Shown here: one piece after another, positions 17,268 through 25,108 of the stretch
Position numbering within the stretch: the stretch's first letter is position 1
How the letters are laid out: the number at the start of each line of letters is the position of its first letter
Assembly: GCF_001613445.1 (NCBI RefSeq)
Contig: NZ_BDCJ01000021.1
Span: forward strand, 1 to 64,000
Source of the DNA: Nocardia grenadensis NBRC 108939
GTDB lineage: Bacteria; Actinomycetota; Actinomycetes; Mycobacteriales; Mycobacteriaceae
Direction: 5' to 3'
DNA: 64,000 bases
Position numbers and translations under genes: made by a program
The notes under the pieces: generated by a model
Told to the model about the DNA's origin: nothing
The model's database searches: none
Seen by the model: the letters and a program-made list of their open reading frames with translations, nothing else

Positions 17268-17780
17268 TCAGTCCTCCGATTCCGGCTCACCGGCGCGCCC
17301 GGCGGCCGCGGCGGCCGCGCGGATCTGCGGAGCCACCAGCACCACCTGCCCGAGCACCCCGTTCACGAACCCCGGTGAATCATCGGTGGACAGCTCCTTG
17401 GCCAGTTCCACCGCCTCGTCCACCGCGACGATCGGCGGGACATCGGGCGCGTAGAGCAGCTCCCATACCGCTACCCGCAGGATGGCGCGATCCACCGCGG
17501 GCAACCGGGGCAGCGTCCAATCCTGCAAATACGACTCGATGGTCCCGTCCACCCGGTCGAGTTCTTCGGCGATACCGTCCACCAGGGTGCGGGTATAGGC
17601 GTGTACCGGCGCCACGCCCTGGTCGCGGGCCGCGAGCTCGATCCGCTCGTCGGCCAGATCGGCGGGATCGACATCGCGGGCCTCGGCCTCGAAGAGTAGG
17701 TCCACCGCCCGGCGGCGCGCCTTGTGGCGGGCGCCGAGCTTCTTGTAGGCGGATTTCTTGTCCGCGGACTGATCGGGCAC
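17268..17780 (-). CDS. nusB: Transcription antitermination factor NusB
   Basis: NusB binds boxA RNA with NusE (S10) and supports antitermination on rRNA operons. The 170-residue protein shows the conserved N-terminal ARHKARRRAVDLLFEAEARD and the C-terminal IVAVDEAVELAKELSTDDSPGFVNGVLG. I chose the GTG at 17780, one base after the efp stop; the longer frame would overlap efp. The first 15 residues (DQSADKKSAYKKLG) are a lysine-rich extension. Translation is probably coupled to efp. Confidence 0.96.
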   Translation of the reverse strand: MPDQSADKKSAYKKLGARHKARRRAVDLLFEAEARDVDPADLADERIELAARDQGVAPVHAYTRTLVDGIAEELDRVDGTIESYLQDWTLPRLPAVDRAILRVAVWELLYAPDVPPIVAVDEAVELAKELSTDDSPGFVNGVLGQVVLVAPQIRAAAAAAGRAGEPESED

Positions 17781-17781
17781 G

Positions 17782-18345
17782 TCAGGAGTTGACGCGGCCC
17801 AGGTAGCTGCCGTCGCGGGTATCGATGCGGAGTTTGTCACCGGTGTTGATGAACAGCGGGACCTGGACCTCGGCACCGGTCTCGACGGTGGCAGGCTTGG
17901 TGCCGCCGGTGGAGCGGTCGCCCTGCAGACCGATATCGGTGTGGGTGACCTCGAGCTCGGCGGTGACCGGGAGCTCCACGTACAGCGGCGCGCCCTCGTG
18001 CATGGCGACCTGCACGGTCATGTTCTCCAGCAGGAACCGGGCCTGCTCGCCGATGGTGCTCTCCGCGATGGCGATCTGGTCGAAGGTCTCGCCGTCCATG
18101 AAGACGTAATCGGAGCCATCGTGGTACAGGTAGGTCATATCGCGGCGGTCGACCGTGGCGGTCTCCACCTTCACGCCCGCGTTGAAGGTTTTGTCGACGA
18201 TCTTGCCCGACAGCACGTTCTTCAGCTTCGTCCGCACGAACGCGGGACCCTTGCCCGGCTTCACATGCTGGAACTCGACGATCTGCTGGAGATTACCGTC
18301 GATCTTCAGCACGAGGCCGTTCTTGAAGTCGCTGGTGTCCGCCAC
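17782..18345 (-). CDS. efp: Elongation factor P
   Basis: EF-P binds between the P and E sites and relieves stalling at polyproline stretches. The 187-residue protein has the three OB-like domains of the family. The loop KPGKGPAFVRTKLKN carries the lysine that is the modification site in other bacteria. The start ATG at 18345 gives the usual MADTSDFKNGLVLKID N terminus. It follows pepQ by 36 bases and precedes nusB, the same order as Rv2535c-Rv2534c-Rv2533c. Confidence 0.98.
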   Translation of the reverse strand: MADTSDFKNGLVLKIDGNLQQIVEFQHVKPGKGPAFVRTKLKNVLSGKIVDKTFNAGVKVETATVDRRDMTYLYHDGSDYVFMDGETFDQIAIAESTIGEQARFLLENMTVQVAMHEGAPLYVELPVTAELEVTHTDIGLQGDRSTGGTKPATVETGAEVQVPLFINTGDKLRIDTRDGSYLGRVNS

Positions 18346-18381
18346 TGTCTTCGGGTCTCCTCGGTTCTCGGGCGATCGTCG

Positions 18382-19518
18382 TCATCCGACGACGATCAGA
18401 TCTTTGCTGGTGTTGGTGAGCAGTTCCGGGCCCCCCTCGCGCACCACGAGCGTGTCCTCGATCCGGACCCCGCCGCGGCCGGGAAAGTACACACCTGGTT
18501 CGACGGTCACCGCCACGCCAGACTGGAGTGTACCCGTGCCGGTTTTGGCGATTCCGGGCGCTTCGTGGATGCGCAACCCCACCCCGTGCCCCAGCCCGTG
18601 GACGAACAGCGGACCGTGACCGGCGGCCGCGATGACCTCGCGGGCGGCGGCGTCCACATCGGCGCACGGCACACCGGGCTGCAGCGCCTCACGGCCGGCC
18701 CGCTGGGCGGCGTACACCAGGTCGTAGACCTCACGCTGCCAGGACGCGGGTTCGCCGAGTACGAAGGTCCGGGTCATATCCGAGTGGTAGCCATCCACCA
18801 CGGCGCCGAAATCGATCTTCACGAAATCACCGGCGACCAGTACCGCCTCGGTGGGCCGGTGATGCGGAACGGCGGAATTCGCCCCGGACGCGACAATGGT
18901 CTCGAAGGCGATCCCGGCCGCCCCGCGCTCGAACATCGCCCATTCCAGATCCCGGGCCACCTGACGCTCGGTACGGCCCGGCCGCAGCGCCCCGGTCTCC
19001 AGCAGTGCCGCCAAGGCCCCGTCACCGACGGCGCAGGCGCTGCGCAGCCGGTCGATCTCGTACCCGTCCTTGACCATGCGCAACTGCTCGACCAGGCCCG
19101 GCGTCGCCACGAACTCCAGACCGGAGCCGAGCTCGAGCAGCGCGCGGTACTGATCGACGGTCACGATATGGCTCTCGTACCCCAGCCGCCCGAACTGCCA
19201 CTCCCCCGCCAGTTCCACCACCCGGCGCGAGACCGCCCGGGCGATCTCGGCACGCAGATCGGGAACCTGCTCGGCGACCTGGGTGTCGTAGCGGCCGTCG
19301 GTCGCGATCACGGTGCGGTCCTCCGCGCCCGGGGTGTCCCACGAGTGCACCAGCAGCGCGGCGTTCGATCCGGTGAATCCGGTGAGATAGCGGATGTTCA
19401 CCAGATCGGTGACCAGCAAGCCGTCGATCTCGTTCTGGACCAGCAGGTTGCGCAGTGCACCGCGCCGGGCAGCGTAATCGGGCCGGACCCGCGGGCCCCG
19501 ACCGGCATCAGCAGACAT
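18382..19518 (-). CDS. pepQ: Xaa-Pro dipeptidase / aminopeptidase P family
   Basis: An M24 metallopeptidase (378 residues) that cleaves X-Pro bonds. An N-terminal creatinase-like domain is followed by the pita-bread catalytic domain with metal ligands in VKIDFGAVVDGYHSDMTRTF, HGLGHGVGLRIHE and VTVEPGVY. I chose the ATG at 19518, which gives MSADAGRGPRVRP; the upstream extension lacks homology-like character. On the minus strand a TACTTT hexamer ends six bases before this ATG, so the transcript may be leaderless. Confidence 0.95.
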   Translation of the reverse strand: MSADAGRGPRVRPDYAARRGALRNLLVQNEIDGLLVTDLVNIRYLTGFTGSNAALLVHSWDTPGAEDRTVIATDGRYDTQVAEQVPDLRAEIARAVSRRVVELAGEWQFGRLGYESHIVTVDQYRALLELGSGLEFVATPGLVEQLRMVKDGYEIDRLRSACAVGDGALAALLETGALRPGRTERQVARDLEWAMFERGAAGIAFETIVASGANSAVPHHRPTEAVLVAGDFVKIDFGAVVDGYHSDMTRTFVLGEPASWQREVYDLVYAAQRAGREALQPGVPCADVDAAAREVIAAAGHGPLFVHGLGHGVGLRIHEAPGIAKTGTGTLQSGVAVTVEPGVYFPGRGGVRIEDTLVVREGGPELLTNTSKDLIVVG

Positions 19519-19678
19519 GGCATAAAAGTACCGCCGACCCGGCCTGCGCACACGGGCCGACCGGACCACGGGCGGTTCCGAAGATGAGGACCACTCGCTG
19601 TTCACACCTCGGCCACGGCGGCACACGTTATCCACAGATCGCTTTCCCCGCCCCCGGCAGGGCCCGCCGGCGGCGATC

Positions 19679-20179
19679 GTGGACGGCATGACGACCCTCG
19701 GCTTCCTGACGTTGACCGTCTGGTGCGCGGCGCTGAGCGTCGGCGATATCCGTTCCCGACGCCTACCGAACTTGCTCACGGTGCCCGGAGCCGTCGGCGT
19801 GCTCGGTTACGCGGCGCTGACCGGGTGCTTCCACACCGCCGCCTGGGGTGCGGCACTGCTCGCGACTCCTTATCTGCTGATCCATCTGACACGCCCGGCC
19901 GCGCTCGGGGCCGGTGATGTGAAACTGGCCGTGGGACTGGGTGCGGCCGCCGGGCTGGGTGGCGGGCAGGTCTGGGTCTGGTCGGCCGTCGCGGCACCGG
20001 TGTGTACCGCGATCGCCGGAGTGGGCGCACTGCTCGGATCCCGGGCGGGCCGCCGGATGTTCGGCGGCCGGTACCGCTTCGCCGACCCGCGGGCACCCGC
20101 ACCGGAACACGCCGGACGCACGGTCCCGCACGGTCCGTCGATGTGTGCGGCGACACTTCTCGGACTGGCCCTGTGGTGA
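19679..20179 (+). CDS. A24-family prepilin peptidase-like membrane protein
   Basis: A 166-residue, mostly hydrophobic protein with several membrane helices. The two aspartates of type IV prepilin peptidases are present in GDIRSRRLPN (near residue 23) and GAGDVKLA (near residue 78). It lacks the N-terminal methylase domain, as do archaeal and many actinobacterial members. The start is a GTG at 19679; an ATG nine bases later is equally possible. No pilin genes are in the window, so its substrate must be encoded elsewhere. Confidence 0.88.
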   Translation: MDGMTTLGFLTLTVWCAALSVGDIRSRRLPNLLTVPGAVGVLGYAALTGCFHTAAWGAALLATPYLLIHLTRPAALGAGDVKLAVGLGAAAGLGGGQVWVWSAVAAPVCTAIAGVGALLGSRAGRRMFGGRYRFADPRAPAPEHAGRTVPHGPSMCAATLLGLALW

Positions 20180-20275
20180 CCCCGCGGCAATCCCGGCGAC
20201 GGTGCACTTCCCGGGGCGATGAGCACCGCCGACCGCCTCCCCCGTCCGTCGCGCCGACATGGGAAGATGGTCGGC

Positions 20276-21493
20276 GTGCTGCGCTGGATAACTGCTGGAG
20301 AATCCCATGGACCCGCTCTCGTCGCCATCCTGGAAGGGATGGTCGCCGGTGTCGAGGTGACCTCGGAGGAGATCTCCGCACAGCTGGCGCGCCGACGGCT
20401 GGGCTACGGTCGCGGCGCCCGGATGAAGTTCGAGGCCGACAAGGTCACCGTGATCGGCGGGGTCCGCCACGGCCGCACCATGGGCGGGCCGATCGCCGTC
20501 GAGATCGCCAATTCCGAATGGCCCAAGTGGACCACCGTCATGTCCGCCGACCCCGTCGACGAGGCCGAACTGGCCGAACTGGCCCGCAACGCCCCGCTCA
20601 CCCGCCCCCGCCCCGGCCATGCCGACTACTCGGGCATGCTCAAATACGGTTTCGACGACGCCCGCCCGGTGCTGGAACGCGCCAGTGCCCGCGAAACGGC
20701 GGCCCGGGTCGCAGCCGGAACCGTGGCGCGGGCCTTCCTCCGCCAAGCTCTCGGCGTGGAGGTCGTCTCCCATGTGATCTCCATCGGTACGGCCGCGAAC
20801 ACCACCGGGGTGGTCCCCACCGGCGCCGATCTGGCAGCGATCGACGAGAGCCCGGTGCGCGCGTTCGACGCCGACGCCGAGGCGGCCATGATCGTCGAGA
20901 TCGAGGCGGCGAAGAAGGACGGCGACACGCTGGGCGGGGTGGTCGAGGTCGTGGTCACCGGACTGCCGATCGGACTCGGCTCCTTCACCAGCGGCGAGAA
21001 CCGGCTGGACTCGCGGCTCGCGGCGGCGCTCATGGGTATCCAGGCCATCAAGGGCGTCGAGGTCGGCGACGGTTTCGAGACAGCGCGGCGACGCGGTAGC
21101 CAGGCCCACGACGAGATGCGGCCCGGCAGTGACGGCGTCCTGCGCTCCACCAACCGCGCCGGCGGTCTCGAGGGCGGGATGACCAATGGGGAGGCCCTGC
21201 GCGTACGTGCGGCCATGAAACCCATCTCCACGGTGCCGCGCGCGCTGGCCACGGTCGATATGTCCTCCGGCGAAGAAGCCGTGGCGATCCACCAGCGTTC
21301 CGATGTCTGTGCCGTCCCGGCGGCCGGGGTGGTCGCCGAATCGATGGTCGCACTGGTGGTGGCCCAGGCCGCGCTGGAGAAATTCGGCGGCGATTCGCTC
21401 GCCGAGACGGTCGGCAACCTCGATGGCTACCTGAAGCGGATCAGCGGGCGCCCCCACCTGAACCCGGGCGATACCGTCGCCGACCCGGCGTAA
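20276..21493 (+). CDS. aroC: Chorismate synthase
   Basis: Converts EPSP to chorismate, the end of the shikimate pathway, using reduced flavin. The 405-residue product starts with VLRWITAGESHGPALVAILE and contains RPGHADYSGMLKYGFDD and RGSQAHDEM, all family signatures. I chose the GTG at 20276 because the conserved N terminus begins there; a longer frame from 20219 is not conserved. The stop overlaps the aroK start (TAATG), so the two are coupled. Confidence 0.97.
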   Translation: MLRWITAGESHGPALVAILEGMVAGVEVTSEEISAQLARRRLGYGRGARMKFEADKVTVIGGVRHGRTMGGPIAVEIANSEWPKWTTVMSADPVDEAELAELARNAPLTRPRPGHADYSGMLKYGFDDARPVLERASARETAARVAAGTVARAFLRQALGVEVVSHVISIGTAANTTGVVPTGADLAAIDESPVRAFDADAEAAMIVEIEAAKKDGDTLGGVVEVVVTGLPIGLGSFTSGENRLDSRLAAALMGIQAIKGVEVGDGFETARRRGSQAHDEMRPGSDGVLRSTNRAGGLEGGMTNGEALRVRAAMKPISTVPRALATVDMSSGEEAVAIHQRSDVCAVPAAGVVAESMVALVVAQAALEKFGGDSLAETVGNLDGYLKRISGRPHLNPGDTVADPA

Positions 21494-22383
21494 TGACCGA
21501 GCAGACCGGTCCGCACGGCCCGCTGGTAGTGCTGATCGGCCCGCCCGGGGCGGGCAAGACCACCATCGGCCGCAAACTCGCCCGGGAACTCGGCGTCGAG
21601 CTCTACGACACCGACGCCGGGATCGAGGAGGCGACCGGCCGGACCATTCCGGAAATCTTCGCCGACGACGGGGAAACCGAATTCCGCCGGATCGAGGAAG
21701 AGGTGGTCGGCGACGCGCTCGCCACGCGCCGCGGTGTCGTTTCCCTCGGTGGCGGCGCGGTGCTTTCCGAACGCACCCGGGCCCTGCTCCACGACCGGAC
21801 CGTGGTGTACCTGGAGATCAGCATCGCCGAGGGACTGCGCCGCACGGGCGCCGGTACCCACCGGCCGCTGCTGGGCGGCGCCGACCCCGGCACGAAATAC
21901 CGGGAACTCATGCGGGCCCGGCGGCCGCTCTACCGCGAGGTGACCTCGGTCCGGGTGCGCACCGACGGCCGCAGTCCGGGCCGCGTGGTCCGCTCGATCC
22001 TGGGGAAGCTCGCACTGGAGTCGGTCCGGGTGGCCGCCGACACGCCCGACCCAGCTCTTCCCGGAGGCGCAGGTACCCCGCGCACCAGCAGGTCCCGGGC
22101 CCGTCGGCGAGCCCGGGCGCGGGCGCGCCGGGCCGCGGCACAACGCGCGGCGACCCCCGCCGAGGCCGGTACTCCGGCCGCCACCGGAGACGATGTCGCG
22201 GCACCGGACACCCCGGGAAGCAGCCCCGGAACATCACCGGCCACCGAGCCCACGCAGGCCGCCGACAACGATCTGCGCACCCCGGGCAGGTCCCGGCGGG
22301 CGCGCGCCAGACGGGCCCGGGCCCGGCGGCAGCAACGAGAACAGGCCGAACAGCCACAAACAGGATCGGAGCAGCACACGTGA
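21493..22383 (+). CDS. aroK: Shikimate kinase with a long basic C-terminal tail
   Basis: Phosphorylates shikimate at the 3-hydroxyl. The kinase domain occupies about residues 8-175: P-loop GPPGAGKTT (16-24), shikimate-binding DTDAG, GGGAV and the lid RTGAGTHRPLL. The remaining roughly 115 residues are unusual: two blocks rich in Arg and Ala (RSRARRRARARARRAAAQRA and a later RSRRARARRARARRQQ) separated by an acidic Thr/Pro/Ala linker. Typical shikimate kinases end near residue 175-190. The tail could bind nucleic acid or another acidic partner, or be disordered. It sits between aroC and aroB with overlapping codons on both sides. Confidence 0.96.
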   Translation: MTEQTGPHGPLVVLIGPPGAGKTTIGRKLARELGVELYDTDAGIEEATGRTIPEIFADDGETEFRRIEEEVVGDALATRRGVVSLGGGAVLSERTRALLHDRTVVYLEISIAEGLRRTGAGTHRPLLGGADPGTKYRELMRARRPLYREVTSVRVRTDGRSPGRVVRSILGKLALESVRVAADTPDPALPGGAGTPRTSRSRARRRARARARRAAAQRAATPAEAGTPAATGDDVAAPDTPGSSPGTSPATEPTQAADNDLRTPGRSRRARARRARARRQQREQAEQPQTGSEQHT

Positions 22384-23498
22384 CAGAACCGACGCGTATC
22401 GAGGTCCGCACCGCACAGCCCTATCCGGTGATCATCGGCCGCGGTTTGCTCGGGGACCTCGTCGAGGCGGTCACCGGCGCCGGCGGTGTACGGACCGTCG
22501 CCCTGTTCCATCAGCCGTCGCTGGTCGAGACCGCCGAGGTGGTGCGCACCACGCTGGCCGAGGCCGGCCTGGACGCCCACCGCATCGAGATCCCGGACGC
22601 CGAGGCGGGCAAGGAACTCGCCGTCGCCGGTTTCTGCTGGGAGGTACTGGGCCGGATCGGCCTCACCCGCAACGATGTGGTGGTGAGCCTCGGCGGTGGC
22701 GCGGCCACCGATCTCGCCGGATTCGTCGCCGCGACCTGGATGCGCGGGGTGAAGGTCGTCCACGTACCCACGACGCTGCTGGCCATGGTGGACGCCGCGG
22801 TGGGGGGTAAGACCGGTATAAACACCGAGGCCGGGAAGAACCTCGTCGGCTGCTTCCACGAGCCGTCCGCGGTGCTGGTCGATCTGGTGACCCTGGAAAC
22901 CGTGCCGCGCAACGAGATCGTGGCAGGTATGGCGGAGATCATCAAGGCCGGGTTCATCGCCGACCCGGTGATCCTCGACCTGGTCGAACAGGACCCACAG
23001 GCCGCGCTGGACCCGACCGGCGAGGTACTGCCGGAGCTCATCCGCCGGGCAGTGGCCGTCAAGGCGGAGGTGGTCGCGGCCGATCTGAAGGAGTCCGCGC
23101 TGCGCGAGATCCTGAATTACGGCCACACGCTGGGCCATGCGATCGAACGCCGGGAACGCTACCGCTGGCGGCACGGCGCGGCGGTGTCGGTGGGCTTGGT
23201 CTTCGCCGCGGAATTGGGCCGGCTGGCCGGCCGGCTCGACGACACCACCGCCGACCGGCACCGCAGCATCCTGGAGAGCGTCGGGCTGCCCACCACCTAC
23301 GATCCCGACGCGCTGCCGCAACTGCTGGAAAGTATGCAGACCGACAAGAAGACCCGTTCCGGCGTGCTGCGGTTCGTGGTGCTCGACGGACCGGCCAAAC
23401 CCGGCCGGTTGGAAGGTCCCGACCCGGCCCTGCTCGCCGCCGCGTATTCGGCGGTCGCCGGCTCTGGATCCACCGGAGGTAGCGCGATCCTGCTGTGA
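22380..23498 (+). CDS. aroB: 3-dehydroquinate synthase
   Basis: Cyclises DAHP to 3-dehydroquinate using NAD and a divalent metal. The 372-residue protein has the nucleotide-binding SLGGGAATDLAGFVAATWMRG and the metal-site segments GMAEIIKAG, NYGHTLGHAIE and RHGAAVSVG. The GTG at 22380 overlaps the aroK stop (GTGA). In M. tuberculosis aroQ follows; here a palindromic terminator follows instead. Confidence 0.97.
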   Translation: MTEPTRIEVRTAQPYPVIIGRGLLGDLVEAVTGAGGVRTVALFHQPSLVETAEVVRTTLAEAGLDAHRIEIPDAEAGKELAVAGFCWEVLGRIGLTRNDVVVSLGGGAATDLAGFVAATWMRGVKVVHVPTTLLAMVDAAVGGKTGINTEAGKNLVGCFHEPSAVLVDLVTLETVPRNEIVAGMAEIIKAGFIADPVILDLVEQDPQAALDPTGEVLPELIRRAVAVKAEVVAADLKESALREILNYGHTLGHAIERRERYRWRHGAAVSVGLVFAAELGRLAGRLDDTTADRHRSILESVGLPTTYDPDALPQLLESMQTDKKTRSGVLRFVVLDGPAKPGRLEGPDPALLAAAYSAVAGSGSTGGSAILL

Positions 23499-23528
23499 GA
23501 CCCGTGGGCCGCGATACGGCGAAGCAGT

Positions 23529-23554
23529 TGTAGGGCCGCGATCGCGGCCCTACA
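23529..23554. terminator. Perfect 26 bp palindrome after aroB
   Basis: The arms TGTAGGGCCGCGA and TCGCGGCCCTACA are exact reverse complements, giving a 13 bp stem if fully paired (11 bp with a four-base loop). It lies 30 bases past the aroB stop and before the convergent membrane-protein gene. There is no T-run, as is common for actinobacterial terminators; it would work in both directions. The rest of 23499-23729 holds no recognisable gene. Confidence 0.7.
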
Positions 23555-23729
23555 GCACGGTACGCATCCTGTCCCCGGGGGGACTCGACCGATCCAGGCC
23601 CTCATCTCGGTGCCGACACCAACCGGGTGCGGCGGGCGGCGGCCGTGACCCCAGGCAATTCCGCCGGTCCGAGCCCGTCCCGCCCGCCGCAGCGGGCACC
23701 TTGCCGGCGGGTGCGGGCTCGTCGGACAG

Positions 23730-24200
23730 TCAGGCGGGCGAACCGAGTGCGGGCGTGATGCCGCCCGCCGAACGCTCGTTGTCGCGGCTGCCCAGCCGCC
23801 GTCCGATGGCCACCCCGACGAGTCCGGGTACGAAGACCAGCAGGACGATGAACGCCGACGCGGCGGTGGCCTCGAACAGCAGGCCGCCGTCGCCCAGGTC
23901 GACCTTCGGCAGGAAATCGAGTAGCCAGGACACCAGCCCACTGCCCAGGCCGGCGACCACCGCGGTCTGCAGCCACCGAATCGTCAGATCCGCGCCCTGT
24001 TCGGGGTTCGGGTGCTCGTGGCGGTCGGCCCGGCCGTCGCGCACACCCCAGGCCACCGCGGCACCGATCAGCACCACCAGGCACAGCAGCCGCAACCACA
24101 CACCGTAGGTCGGGATGTAGCCCATCGCGAACCCGAGGAGCACCCGCAGGGCGACGGCCAGCCCACCGAGCGCCAGTGCCCGCAACAACCACGCAGTCAT
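23730..24200 (-). CDS. B-4DMT / Rv2536-like four-helix membrane protein
   Basis: A 156-residue membrane protein with about four helices and a short cytosolic loop (GRADRHEHPNPEQGADLT). It resembles the mycobacterial transmembrane protein Rv2536, which also lies between the aro genes and pepQ. I chose the ATG at 24200 (MTAWLLRAL), aligned with the mycobacterial N terminus; an ATG at 24212 would add four residues. A KstR-like box lies 33 bases upstream. The transport substrate, if any, is unknown. Confidence 0.78.
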   Translation of the reverse strand: MTAWLLRALALGGLAVALRVLLGFAMGYIPTYGVWLRLLCLVVLIGAAVAWGVRDGRADRHEHPNPEQGADLTIRWLQTAVVAGLGSGLVSWLLDFLPKVDLGDGGLLFEATAASAFIVLLVFVPGLVGVAIGRRLGSRDNERSAGGITPALGSPA

Positions 24201-24232
24201 GCCGATCACCATAACGCCCCCGCGCACCGGAC

Positions 24233-24246
24233 TAGAACCCGTTACA
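24233..24246. promoter_or_regulatory. KstR-like box upstream of the B-4DMT-type gene
   Basis: TAGAACCCGTTACA fits the KstR operator pattern TNNAACNNGTTNNA at all defined positions. It lies in the 68-base space between aroE and the membrane-protein gene, 33 bases from that gene's start. A chance match to 8 defined positions is possible. Confidence 0.45.
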
Positions 24247-24268
24247 GATATTCGCCGAGTCCGGTGCG

Positions 24269-25108
24269 CTAGCGGTGACCTCCGCCGAGATCGGCGAGCG
24301 CGGCGGCCATCGCTTCCCGGGGTGCGGGGCGGCCGGTGAACTGCTCGACCTGACCGTAGGCCTGTTCCAGTAGCATCTGCAGACCACCGATCACCGTATG
24401 CCCGGCGGCGGCGACCGCCTCGGCCAGCGGTGTGGGCCACGGGTCGTACAACGCGTCGAGTACCACGGGAGCCGCGGCCACCGATCCGGCGACCGCCGCC
24501 GCGGCGGCGTACGGGACGGTACTCACCGCGGCGTCCGCGCGGCGGCAGACATCGGCCAGCTCCGGCGCGTCGAATCCGATCACCCGGACGGCCACGCCGA
24601 GCCGCTCGGCGAGTTCCCGCGCACCTGCCGCGCGGCCGGCATCACGGGCGACGATGGTGATGGTCGTGGCGCCGAGTTCGGCCAGCGCCAGCAGCGCGGG
24701 CCGGGCGGTGCCCCCGGCGCCCAGCACCACCGCCTCGGACAGTTCCCGCACCCCGCCGCCCCGCAGCGCGCCCAGTACCCCGTCCACATCGGTGCAGTCG
24801 GCACGCCAGCCGGTCGCCGTCTGCACCAGAGTGTTGGCCGAACCGACGAGTACCGCGCGTTCGGTGCGCACCTGCGCGTATGCGAGGGCCGCCTCCTTGC
24901 CCGGCATGGTCACCGACAATCCGGCCCATTCCGGGCCGAGTCCCGCCACCAGACCGGGCAACCGGTCGGCGGTGCATTCGATCCGCTCGTAGGTCCAGTC
25001 CAGGCCCAGGGCACGGTACGCCGCCAGATGCAGCTGCGGGGATTTCGAATGGGTGATGGGGCTGCCGAGCACAGCGGCGCGGCGCGGGCCCGCCGGTTCA
25101 GCGCCCAC
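24269..25108 (-). CDS. aroE: Shikimate dehydrogenase
   Basis: Reduces 3-dehydroshikimate to shikimate with NADPH. The 279-residue protein has the substrate motif LGSPITHSKSPQLH near residue 14, the catalytic Lys in TMPGKEAAL near residue 70, and the nucleotide fold VVLGAGGTARPALLALAELG. The GTG at 25108 overlaps the mltG end by 11 bases. The order aroE-mltG-ruvX-alaS matches Rv2552c-Rv2555c. Confidence 0.96.
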   Translation of the reverse strand: MGAEPAGPRRAAVLGSPITHSKSPQLHLAAYRALGLDWTYERIECTADRLPGLVAGLGPEWAGLSVTMPGKEAALAYAQVRTERAVLVGSANTLVQTATGWRADCTDVDGVLGALRGGGVRELSEAVVLGAGGTARPALLALAELGATTITIVARDAGRAAGARELAERLGVAVRVIGFDAPELADVCRRADAAVSTVPYAAAAAVAGSVAAAPVVLDALYDPWPTPLAEAVAAAGHTVIGGLQMLLEQAYGQVEQFTGRPAPREAMAAALADLGGGHR

